From DAOTTI01 sp034437795 (GTDB taxonomy: Bacteria > Chloroflexota > UBA11872 > UBA12225): a DNA stretch of 13,310 bases. Where the stretch lies: the NCBI GenBank assembly GCA_034437795.1, contig DAOTTI010000247.1, positions 1 through 13,310 on the forward strand, written 5' to 3'. Numbering within the stretch: position 1 is the first letter of the stretch; each line of letters opens with the position of its first letter. Made by a program: the position numbers and the translations under genes. The notes beneath the pieces are model-generated. The model saw nothing but the letters and a program-made list of their open reading frames with translations. It ran no database searches and was not told the origin of the DNA. Of this stretch, positions 6,503-12,829 are shown piece after piece.

Positions 6503-7425
6503 TCCGGCTGGGGCTGTTCGCCGCCGGCGCGTGGCTGGCCGAATGGCTCCCCGCACCGCTGCTCTACCTGCTGGCGCGGGCCATCGGGTGGCTGGCGAGC
6601 TACGTCCCTGCCCCACCGCGAACCCGCCTGGAGCGGAACCTGGCCGTGGTGCTGGGGACGTGCCCCAACGACCCGCGTGTGCGGCGCCTGGTGCACCGCG
6701 TCTATCAGACGCACGCCGTCAACTACGCTGACCTCCTGCGCGGGCCGCGCTTCAGCAGGGAGCAGGCGGCGGCCCGCTTTCGCCAGGCGGGTGACGGGTG
6801 GCGGCCGTTCTGGGACGCCCTGGCCGCCGGGCACGGGCTGGTGCTGGTCACGGCCCACTTCGGGCGGTTCGAGCTGCTGAGCCATTATCTGGAGCACCTG
6901 GGAGTCCCGATCACGCTGGCGGTGGAGCGCTTGCAGCCGCCGGCTCTCTTTGACCTGCTCTGTCGGCTGCGCCAGCGCGAGAGCCTTGAGCTCGTGCCCC
7001 ACGATACCGCCCTGCGCCCGCTGCTGCGGGCCCTGGCGCGCGGGCGGGTGGCGGGGTTCCTGGCGGATTGGGACCCGTCCGGACACGGCGTGGAGGTGGA
7101 GTTCTTCGGGCGGCCGGCGCCACTGCCGGCCGGGCCGGCGTTCATCGCCCGCCGCGCCGGCGTGCCCCTGTTCATTGGGTTCGCTGTGCCGGCCGACGAT
7201 GGCCCCTATCATTGGGGGGTCATGGAGCCGCCCATCATCGTCGAGCGCACCGCCGACGCCGACGCCGATGTGCGGCAGGCCACGCAAGCTATGGCCCGCA
7301 CGTTCGAGCGCTACATCGGGCGCTACCCCGACCAGTGGGTGATGTTCCATCAAATCTGGCCGGCCGGCTTGGTAGAGTGCAGGACAGGGGCGGCACCGGC
7401 GGCCTGCTCCCGCACTGCCGGCTGA
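6499..7425 (+). CDS. PatA/HtrB-type acyltransferase 2, HX4E variant
   Basis: The 308-residue product is homologous to its upstream neighbour: ERNLAVVLG (45-53), the catalytic-site motif HFGRFE (120-125), AVERLQPPALFD (141-152), FFGRPAPLPAGPA (202-214) and YPDQWVMF (276-283). The catalytic motif has Glu125 where copy 1 has Asp (HX4E instead of HX4D), and the FFGE glutamate is Arg205. HX4E is known in some LpxM-type members, so activity is plausible, but the pair has diverged and probably acylates different positions. ATG 6499 overlaps the preceding stop (ATGA), implying translational coupling. An in-frame ATG at 6373 exists, but it lies inside gene 1 and adds Arg/Gly-rich sequence unlike the family. 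GT4 follows after 18 bp. Confidence 0.87.
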   Translation: MIRLGLFAAGAWLAEWLPAPLLYLLARAIGWLASYVPAPPRTRLERNLAVVLGTCPNDPRVRRLVHRVYQTHAVNYADLLRGPRFSREQAAARFRQAGDGWRPFWDALAAGHGLVLVTAHFGRFELLSHYLEHLGVPITLAVERLQPPALFDLLCRLRQRESLELVPHDTALRPLLRALARGRVAGFLADWDPSGHGVEVEFFGRPAPLPAGPAFIARRAGVPLFIGFAVPADDGPYHWGVMEPPIIVERTADADADVRQATQAMARTFERYIGRYPDQWVMFHQIWPAGLVECRTGAAPAACSRTAG

Positions 7426-7443
7426 CGGGGCGACGAGGGATCG

Positions 7444-8625
7444 ATGAAGATCGCGCTGGTGACACCGTACGACTACCCGTTCCCGGGTGGCGTGACGGAA
7501 CACATCTCCCATCTGGATCGGTGCTTCACCGATGAAGGGCACGAGGTGCGCATCCTGGCGCCGTCCTCACGCGCCGACGTGGAGACGGTGCAGCCGAACG
7601 TCTATCGCCTGGGCAAGACCATCATTCCGGTCCCGGCCAATCAGTCGGTGGCGCGCCTGACCCTCTCGCTCACCCTCTCGCGCCGCGTCAAGCAGATCCT
7701 GCAGGCAGAGCAGTTCGACGTCATCCACCTGCACGAGCCGCTGGTTCCTGCGCTGCCGCTGACGGTCCTGCGCCTGTCACAGACGACCAACGTGGCCACG
7801 TTCCACGTCTCCCGCGAGTCCTATTTCGGCTACGTGTACGCCAGGCCGCTGCTGCAGCGGTTCATGCGCAAGCTCCACGGGCGGATCGCCGTCTCCGAGG
7901 CCGCCCGCGACTTCATCAGCCAGTACTTCCCGGGAGACTACCGGATCATCCCCAATGGGATCGACGTGGAGGCGTACGAGCGCCCCTACCCGCCCATGCC
8001 TGAGCTGCAAGACGGGAAGATCAATCTGCTCTTCGTCGGCCGGCTGGAGAAACGCAAAGGGCTGATCTATCTCCTGCGCGCGCTCCCATACGTGAAGTAT
8101 CACTTCCCCAACCTGCGCCTGATCGTGGTGGGCGCGTTCGACGATGAGCAGATCCAGGAATACCAGGAGTTCGTGCACAGCGCCGGCCTGACGGACGTCA
8201 TCTTCAAGGGCTTTGTCTCGGACGAGGACAAGATCCGCTATTACCAGAACTGCCACATCTTCTGCTCGCCAGCCATCGGGCGGGAGAGCCAGGGGGTGGT
8301 CCTGCTGGAGGCGATGGCCGCCGGCAAGCCGGTGATCGCGTCTGCCCTGGAGGGCTACCGTACGGTCGTCCGCCATGGAGAGGAGGGGCTGCTCGTACCG
8401 CCGGCGGACGAGGCCGCGCTGGCCGTTGGCCTGTGCCGGCTGCTGAGCGACGAGGCGCTGCGCCGGCGGCTGGCGGAGGCCGGCCGGCGCAAGGCGCAGA
8501 GCTATTCCTGGCGCAAGGTGGCCAGGCAGATCCTCGACCTCTACCGCGAGGCGATCGATACGGCGCAGCGCAACGCTCTGACGCGCGGCCCGCTGCCCGT
8601 CCCGGCGGTGCCGCACCTGGCGTGA
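7444..8625 (+). CDS. PimA-like GT4 glycosyltransferase (probable phosphatidylinositol mannosyltransferase)
   Basis: The 393-residue GT-B fold enzyme has an N-domain glycine loop PGGV (14-17), the PimA-like segment VPANQSVARL (63-72), FDVIHLHEP (91-99), VATFH (117-121, catalytic-region His121), GRIAVSEAAR (146-155) and IPNGIDV (169-175). The C-domain has FVGRLEKRKG (197-206; Arg200 and Lys205 for the nucleotide-sugar phosphates) and the EX7E region GRESQGVVLLEAMAAG (279-294). The PANQSVARL and GRESQGVVLLEAMAAG segments are close to mycobacterial PimA, which transfers mannose from GDP-mannose to phosphatidylinositol on the inner face of the membrane. The start is ATG 7444 with GAGGG about 5 bp upstream. 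It is downstream of two acyltransferases and upstream of a PI-synthase-like gene, which supports the assignment. A different acceptor or sugar cannot be excluded. Confidence 0.85.
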   Translation: MKIALVTPYDYPFPGGVTEHISHLDRCFTDEGHEVRILAPSSRADVETVQPNVYRLGKTIIPVPANQSVARLTLSLTLSRRVKQILQAEQFDVIHLHEPLVPALPLTVLRLSQTTNVATFHVSRESYFGYVYARPLLQRFMRKLHGRIAVSEAARDFISQYFPGDYRIIPNGIDVEAYERPYPPMPELQDGKINLLFVGRLEKRKGLIYLLRALPYVKYHFPNLRLIVVGAFDDEQIQEYQEFVHSAGLTDVIFKGFVSDEDKIRYYQNCHIFCSPAIGRESQGVVLLEAMAAGKPVIASALEGYRTVVRHGEEGLLVPPADEAALAVGLCRLLSDEALRRRLAEAGRRKAQSYSWRKVARQILDLYREAIDTAQRNALTRGPLPVPAVPHLA

Positions 8626-8742
8626 AGCTGGCGGGGTAAGCCCTTCCGCCCCCACTCCGACGCGGGGTCTCGGAGACACGGGGACGTGGGCCATGGCGTG
8701 GCGCGATGTGAAGCATTTGCGCGCCCGTGACGTGGCGGCGGC

Positions 8743-8751
8743 TGGCATAAT
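8743..8751 (+). promoter_or_regulatory. Extended -10 promoter before the CDP-alcohol phosphatidyltransferase
   Basis: TGG-CATAAT: an extended -10 (TGn) with 5 of 6 matches to TATAAT. No matching -35 is seen at 16-18 bp, as is usual for extended -10 promoters. It ends 9 bp before the GTG at 8761, so transcription would begin at or within 3 bp of the start codon, giving a leaderless mRNA. Confidence 0.6.
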
Positions 8752-8760
8752 CGGACAAAG

Positions 8761-9399
8761 GTGACAACCATCATCGGGTCCGGCTTTCGCGCAAGCTTGC
8801 AGGGGCAGACGCGCCGCGCTGCCGAGTGGCTGGTAGGGCCGCTGGCGCACACGGGCATTACGCCCAATGGCTTGACCATGCTCGGCTTCGCCCTCAGCGT
8901 CGTGGCCGGCCTCGTCCTGGCGTCTCAGGCGCTGGTACCCGGCGGGCTACTGGTGCTGCTGGCGGGGGCATTCGACATGCTCGATGGGGCGCTGGCACGG
9001 GTGAAGAACCAGAAGACGCCCTTCGGGGCCTTCCTGGATTCCACGCTGGACCGCTATTCTGAGGCGGCCGTCTTTCTGGGCCTGCAGGTGGCGTTTCTGC
9101 GCGATGCGGACCCGGACTGGCTCTCCCTGTCTGGCGTGGTCCTGTGCCTGCTGGTGCTGGTTGGCTCGTTAATGATCAGCTACACGCGCGCCCGCGCGGA
9201 GGGCTTGGGGCTCGACTGCGAGGTGGGCTGGCTGCAGCGCCCCGAACGCATTCTGGCCCTGGGGATCGGCCTGCTGCTGCCGCGCCAGCTGCTCCTGGCC
9301 GTGCTCGCTGCTCTGGCCCTGCTGACGCACGTGACGGTGCTGCAGCGCATCGCCCACGTGCGCCGCCTCACCACGGCGACGAATACGCCCGGTGGATGA
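8761..9399 (+). CDS. CDP-alcohol phosphatidyltransferase, probable phosphatidylinositol-phosphate synthase
   Basis: Integral membrane enzyme of 212 residues with about six hydrophobic segments. It carries the complete family signature D-x2-D-G-x2-A-R-x8-G-x3-D-x3-D: Asp72, Asp75, Gly76, Ala79-Arg80, Gly89, Asp93 and Asp97, which hold two metals and the CDP-diacylglycerol. Further on, SYTRARAEGLG (140-150) and RPERI (160-164) match the inositol-phosphate-binding region of mycobacterial PI-phosphate synthases and archaeal archaetidylinositol-phosphate synthases better than that of the phosphatidylglycerophosphate type. The start is GTG 8761, with a -10 box directly upstream and no ribosome site. 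Its position beside a PimA-like gene supports PI synthesis. The exact alcohol acceptor is inferred; phosphatidylglycerophosphate synthase is the alternative. Confidence 0.85.
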   Translation: MTTIIGSGFRASLQGQTRRAAEWLVGPLAHTGITPNGLTMLGFALSVVAGLVLASQALVPGGLLVLLAGAFDMLDGALARVKNQKTPFGAFLDSTLDRYSEAAVFLGLQVAFLRDADPDWLSLSGVVLCLLVLVGSLMISYTRARAEGLGLDCEVGWLQRPERILALGIGLLLPRQLLLAVLAALALLTHVTVLQRIAHVRRLTTATNTPGG

Positions 9400-9448
9400 A
9401 GCGGCAGGTCCAGTCCCCGCCCGATCCCGCGCGGAGGCGGGCCGGAGC

Positions 9449-9497
9449 GAGTGCCGAGCAGTGTGTAGCGAGTAGCGAGAGCCGAGTAGCAGGTAGC
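9449..9497. repeat. Degenerate heptanucleotide repeat array, copy 3
   Basis: Seven 7-bp units in register: GAGTGCC, GAGCAGT, GTGTAGC, GAGTAGC, GAGAGCC, GAGTAGC, AGGTAGC. GAGTAGC is shared with the array at 5243-5305. It lies in the 258-bp gap between the phosphatidyltransferase and hisB and, like that array, is followed by a REP-like hairpin (33 bp later). Confidence 0.82.
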
Positions 9498-9529
9498 GCG
9501 GGAGGCGGTCTGGGAGGGCGGAGCGCTCG

Positions 9530-9604
9530 CCCTCTCCCACGGAGAGAGGGTGCTCTCCCGCTGGCCATGGAGAGGGAGCCATCACTCTCACCCTCGGGAG
9601 AAGA
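9530..9604. repeat. REP-like hairpin element, copy C
   Basis: Stem CCCTCTC (9530-9536) and GAGAGGG (9544-9550), followed at once by a second inverted pair CTCTCC (9553-9558) and GGAGAG (9569-9574). GCTGGCCATG (9560-9569) is shared with the flank of copy A1. A further half copy, TCTCACCCTCGGGAGAAGAG, closes the element. No T-tract follows. It ends about 55 bp before the hisB start and could form part of the hisB leader. Confidence 0.72.
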
Positions 9605-9657
9605 GACGCGATAGGGCGCGTGCGGACGAGTTGGTGGCACGTCAGGTGACTGGACGA

Positions 9658-10284
9658 ATGGCGAAAGGCAAGGTCATAGTGGAGCAGGCGCATCGGGTCG
9701 CGCACGTGGAGCGCGCGACCCGCGAGACGCAGATTGCAGTGGACCTCGATCTCGACGGCACCGGCGCCGCGACGATCGACACCGGTCTGCCGTTTCTGGA
9801 CCACATGCTGGAGCAGGTGGCGCGCCATGGGCTGTTCGACCTGACGATCCGCTGCCGCGGCGACGTGGCGGTGGATGCGCACCACACCGTCGAGGATTGC
9901 GGGCTTACTCTCGGGCGCGCCTTCCACCAGGCGCTGGGCGACCGGGCCGGCATCCGGCGGATGGGACAGGCCCTGGTGCCGATGGACGAGGCGCTGGCCC
10001 AGGTGGCCATCGACGTCAGCGGCCGGCCGTACTGCGTGGCGGACGTGGGTGGTGCTGGCTCCGATGATGGGCAGGTCCCCGCGTCGCTCATCCGCCACCT
10101 GCTGGAGAGCTTTGCCGCCGAAGCGCGCCTGACCTTGCACGTGCGGGTCCTGGCCGGCGCCAGCGGGCACCACCAGGCGGAAGCGATCTTCAAGGCCCTG
10201 GCGCGGGCGCTGCAGGAGGCAGTGCAGCATGACCCGCGGCGCGCCGGTGCGGTTCCCAGCACCAAGGGGACCCTCACCGGCTGA
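9658..10284 (+). CDS. hisB: Imidazoleglycerol-phosphate dehydratase
   Basis: Sixth step of histidine biosynthesis: dehydrates imidazoleglycerol phosphate to imidazoleacetol phosphate. The 208-residue single-domain enzyme, of usual length, has DTGLPFLDHMLEQVARHG (41-58), the manganese-binding DAHHTVEDCG (73-82), MDEALAQVAIDVSGRPY (109-125), GHHQAEAIFKALARAL (170-185) and the terminal VPSTKG (199-204). The asparagine usually found two residues before the third His pair is Ser169. ATG 9658 gives the family N-terminus. Upstream in-frame starts would read into a repeat element and are rejected; a GTG four codons upstream (9646) is possible. No other his genes are in the window, so the pathway is dispersed in this genome. 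Confidence 0.95.
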   Translation: MAKGKVIVEQAHRVAHVERATRETQIAVDLDLDGTGAATIDTGLPFLDHMLEQVARHGLFDLTIRCRGDVAVDAHHTVEDCGLTLGRAFHQALGDRAGIRRMGQALVPMDEALAQVAIDVSGRPYCVADVGGAGSDDGQVPASLIRHLLESFAAEARLTLHVRVLAGASGHHQAEAIFKALARALQEAVQHDPRRAGAVPSTKGTLTG

Positions 10285-10373
10285 CGGGGGACGAAGGGCC
10301 GGGGAGGGCAGCGTGCAGGTCGACGGCGAGCGAGCGTCGCCGGCCGGCCAGGTCGGCTATCGGTCGTCCCCCG
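10285..10373. other. Nested inverted repeats in the gap after hisB
   Basis: A perfect 10-bp outer pair, CGGGGGACGA (10285-10294) and TCGTCCCCCG (10364-10373), begins directly after the hisB stop codon. Inside are GGCCGG (10297-10302) with CCGGCC (10344-10349), and an inner hairpin CGGCGA (10324-10329) with TCGCCG (10337-10342). The three pairs nest properly, so an 89-nt stem structure can form in the transcript. Function unknown: it could be a terminator-like or leader element for the phosphatase gene that starts 30 bp later. Part of the pairing may reflect high GC content. Confidence 0.5.
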
Positions 10374-10403
10374 CCGGGCGGAAGACGCGGCGCGAGTAAG
10401 GAC

Positions 10404-11126
10404 GTGGCCGGCGTTCAGACCCTGCTCGTTGAGGTGGCCGTGGCCAAACTCCCCAAATACGCCGTGCGGGAGAGTGGCGACACGGTGGAGATCACCGAGC
10501 GACCGCACGGCGGGCTGTCCGTTGTGCTGGCCGACGGGCAGGGCAGCGGGCAGGCCGCAAAGATGCTCTCTAACCTGGTGGCCAAGAAGGCGATCAACCT
10601 ATTGGCGGATGGGACGCGCGACGGGGCCGCAGCGCGCGCGGTGCACGATTACCTGTACGCCTACCGGCGGGGGCAGGTCTCGGCCGAGCTGGTCATCATC
10701 TCCGCCGACCTGGCGACGCACACCATCGTCGTCTCCAGGAACACCCTCTGCCCCGCGCTCCTGGCCCAGGCGGGACGCGTGGAACGCTGGGCTGAGCCCG
10801 GCACGCCCATCGGCCTCTACCGCCACACCAAACCGCTGATCCGCGAGCTACCGATCGAGGACGGCGCGGCCGTGGTGGCGTACAGCGATGGCATCGCTGA
10901 TGCGGGCCGGCGCCGCGGCGAGCGCTTCGACACCGCCGCCGTGGTCCAGCAGCTGCTGGACGGGGGCGCCACGGCCCAGGCCGTCGCCGACGAGGTGCTG
11001 GCGCAAGCGCTGGCGTTGGACGAGCGCCGGCCGGCGGACGACATGAGCGTCGTGGTTATGACCGTCCGCCTGGCGCGGCTGGCCGACGGCGCGCGCCGGC
11101 TGGTGGTGCACTTTCCCCTGCCATAG
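10404..11126 (+). CDS. SpoIIE/PP2C-type protein phosphatase
   Basis: Single-domain PP2C-like (SpoIIE/RsbU-type) serine/threonine phosphatase of 240 residues. Metal-site motifs are present: ESGD (23-26), ADGQGSG (43-49, Asp44), YSDG (160-163, Asp162) and DDMSVVV (212-218, Asp212-Asp213). There is no sensor, PAS, GAF or membrane domain, so it is a stand-alone catalytic unit. No anti-sigma factor or STAS antagonist gene, the usual partners, is adjacent. The start is uncertain: GTG 10404 (taken here) has AAGGA only 1-2 bp upstream, while GTG 10440 has GAGG at a better distance and would still keep the metal sites. It is preceded by the nested inverted repeat at 10285-10373 and ends in a repeat-bearing convergent gap. 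Confidence 0.85.
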   Translation: MAGVQTLLVEVAVAKLPKYAVRESGDTVEITERPHGGLSVVLADGQGSGQAAKMLSNLVAKKAINLLADGTRDGAAARAVHDYLYAYRRGQVSAELVIISADLATHTIVVSRNTLCPALLAQAGRVERWAEPGTPIGLYRHTKPLIRELPIEDGAAVVAYSDGIADAGRRRGERFDTAAVVQQLLDGGATAQAVADEVLAQALALDERRPADDMSVVVMTVRLARLADGARRLVVHFPLP

Positions 11127-11145
11127 CTGGGCTTGGTCACCAGCG

Positions 11146-11215
11146 GAGCCCTCACCCGGGCCGTCTCCGTCTGGCAGAGGGAACTGATCGCGGGCCGGCT
11201 ACCTGACCTGGATCC
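11146..11215. repeat. REP-like element, copy D1
   Basis: Begins GAGCCCTCACCCGGGCCG, then TCTCC, CTGG and GAGGGAACTGATCGCGGG. It parallels the second copy 79 bp downstream and the A1 flank (GAGAGGGAACTGCTCGCTGG). The stem is weaker than in A1. It lies between the convergent phosphatase and nicotinate phosphoribosyltransferase genes. Confidence 0.62.
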
Positions 11216-11224
11216 ATTCCAGTG

Positions 11225-11275
11225 GAGCTCTCACCCGCGCCCTCTCCCGCTGGGGAGGGAATTCCTGGCCCTGGG
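11225..11275. repeat. REP-like hairpin element, copy D2, possible bidirectional terminator
   Basis: GAGCTCTCACCCGCGCC leads into CCCTCTCCC (11240-11248), a GCT loop, and GGGGAGGG with one bulged base. It is the only strong hairpin in the 203-bp gap between convergent genes and could end both transcripts, but no T-tract flanks it on either strand, so termination is inferred from position only. Confidence 0.6.
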
Positions 11276-11329
11276 GGTTGCTCCGCGGACGGTAGGCGGG
11301 CCTGCCCAGAGAGGTCGTCTGGACCAATC

Positions 11330-12775
11330 CTACGCCGCGGGCGCGGCCGGCGAGCGCTCCTGTTCTGGCGCCTGGGGCGACGAGAGGTGGCCCGCGCCAC
11401 CGACCGCTTCGGCGGCGCGCCGGCGCAGGTCCTGGAGGCGCTCACTGAACTTGACAGGATAAGGGCGCTCGACGCGCAGGGCCTTCCACTCGTCGGGGAG
11501 CGCACGCAGGTTCTGCTGCGCATATTCCCAGATCTCGCTCAGGGGCGGCAGGCTGCCGGGAAGGACGTCGCCGTCTCGCATCACCGGCTTCAGCAGGCGG
11601 GTGCCGCCCGGCGGCCGGGGCTCATCGGCGAGCTGGACCAGGTCATACTCGAAGTTGCCGATGCGGTACACCTCTTTCTTGCCCGGCCAGGTGCTCTTCT
11701 CGCCAGCGAGCTTGATCCGCGCGTGCTCGACGCCGGCCTGGTCCACGTAGAGCACCTCCTTGTAGACGCCGCCCAGCGCCCCGCCCTCGACGCCGTGCTC
11801 GACGGAGCCGGCCCCCACCCCCAGGCGCGTGCCGACGCCAAATCCGTCGATCGGCGCCCCCTGGGCCAGCAGGTCGGCGATGACGAACTCATCCAGATCG
11901 CCGGAGGCCAGGACGCGGGTCTCATGCAGGCCCGCATCGTCGAGCGCCTGGCGCACGTAGCGGCTGTCGGCCAGCAGATCGCCGCTGTCCAGCCGGACGG
12001 CGGCCAGGGTGTGGCCGAGGCGCTCCTGGGCGTCGCGGGCCACCTCGATCACGGTATGGATGGCGCGCCGCACCTCATAGGTGTCGAGCAGGATGGTGTA
12101 GCGGTTGTACGTCTCGGCGACGGCGCGGAAGGCGTCAGCCTCGTCCTCGAAGAGCTGGACCAGGGCGTGCGGGATGGTGCCGGTGGCGCGCAGGCGGTAG
12201 CGCTCGGCGGCGGCGACGAAGGAGGTCGAGACGCAGCCCCCGATGTAGGCGGAGCGGGCGACGGTAAAGGGCGCCTGCGCCCGCCGGAAGGCGAACTCGG
12301 CCACGGGCCGGCCGCGGGCGGCAGTGGTGACGCGCGCCGCCTTGGTGGCGATCAGCGTGGCGAGATTGATGGCCTGCAGGACCCCCGACTCGATCAGCAG
12401 CGCCTCAGGGAAAGGAGCGGTGACGCGGAGCAACGGCTCGTTGGGGAAGGCGATCGAACCTTCCGGCATGGCCAGCACCTCGCCGCTGAAGCGCAGGTGG
12501 CGCAGGTACGCGAGAAAGTCGGGGTGGTAGTCGCGCACCTGCGCCAGATAGCGCAGATCGGCGTCGCTATAGCGGAAGGCACTGATGAACTTCAGGGCCC
12601 CTTCCAGCCCCGCCACCAGCAGGTAGGCGCCGCCGAAGGGGGCGCGGCGCACGTACAGGTCGAACGTGGTCAGGTCCAGCCTGCCGGCCCGCCAGGCCAC
12701 ATAGGCGGCGTCGGGATGATAGAGGTCGGTCAGCAAGCCCGGGGAGACCGGCGTATCGCAGAGCAACTCCACCAT
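11330..12775 (-). CDS. pncB: Nicotinate phosphoribosyltransferase
   Basis: NAD salvage (Preiss-Handler) enzyme joining nicotinate and PRPP to give nicotinate mononucleotide, with ATP hydrolysis. The 481-residue product has LLTDLYHPDAAYVAWRAG (14-31; the first part is usually LTDLYQLTM), FRRAQAPF (163-170), SAYIGG (175-180), GTIPHALVQ (199-207; His203 at the phosphorylated-histidine position), RLDSGDL (261-267), GFGVGTRLG (311-319) and GGALGGVYK (331-339). Residues after about 450 are a Pro/Ala-rich tail. ATG 12775 is chosen over an in-frame start at 12826, since the extra 17 residues are Gly/Arg-rich and a -10 box lies between them. The gene is convergent with the phosphatase and follows the partial gene at the window end on the same strand. 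Confidence 0.93.
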   Translation of the reverse strand: MVELLCDTPVSPGLLTDLYHPDAAYVAWRAGRLDLTTFDLYVRRAPFGGAYLLVAGLEGALKFISAFRYSDADLRYLAQVRDYHPDFLAYLRHLRFSGEVLAMPEGSIAFPNEPLLRVTAPFPEALLIESGVLQAINLATLIATKAARVTTAARGRPVAEFAFRRAQAPFTVARSAYIGGCVSTSFVAAAERYRLRATGTIPHALVQLFEDEADAFRAVAETYNRYTILLDTYEVRRAIHTVIEVARDAQERLGHTLAAVRLDSGDLLADSRYVRQALDDAGLHETRVLASGDLDEFVIADLLAQGAPIDGFGVGTRLGVGAGSVEHGVEGGALGGVYKEVLYVDQAGVEHARIKLAGEKSTWPGKKEVYRIGNFEYDLVQLADEPRPPGGTRLLKPVMRDGDVLPGSLPPLSEIWEYAQQNLRALPDEWKALRVERPYPVKFSERLQDLRRRAAEAVGGAGHLSSPQAPEQERSPAAPAA

Positions 12776-12782
12776 ACTCCCG

Positions 12783-12788
12783 ATTGTA
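12783..12788 (-). promoter_or_regulatory. -10 box before nicotinate phosphoribosyltransferase
   Basis: TACAAT on the minus strand, 5 of 6 to TATAAT, ending 7 bp before the ATG at 12775. Transcription would begin at the start codon, giving a leaderless mRNA. A GGGAG stretch lies between the box and the ATG but is too close (1 bp) for a normal ribosome site. No good -35 is visible. Confidence 0.5.
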
Positions 12789-12829
12789 GGACGTGAAGCG
12801 CCCCTTCCGGCGCCTCCCCGGGCCACGGC

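Noticed and set aside
7660..7680. Direct repeat ACCCTCTCG inside the GT4 gene, similar to half of the REP-like hairpin
   Set aside because: It encodes an in-frame LTLSLTLS helix segment at a position where PimA proteins also have sequence; no hairpin partner follows. Probably chance.
9550..9657. Longer N-terminus for HisB from an ATG at 9550
   Set aside because: It would translate a REP-like repeat and exceed the normal enzyme length; ATG 9658 fits the family.
11222..12796. A 524-codon open frame on the plus strand opposite nicotinate phosphoribosyltransferase
   Set aside because: It is antisense to a gene with complete family motifs and its protein is low-complexity Gly/Ala/Arg/Gln sequence with no recognisable domain; long shadow frames are expected at this GC content.
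12776..12826. 17-residue N-terminal extension of nicotinate phosphoribosyltransferase
   Set aside because: The added residues are Gly/Arg-rich, and the likely -10 box lies inside this stretch.
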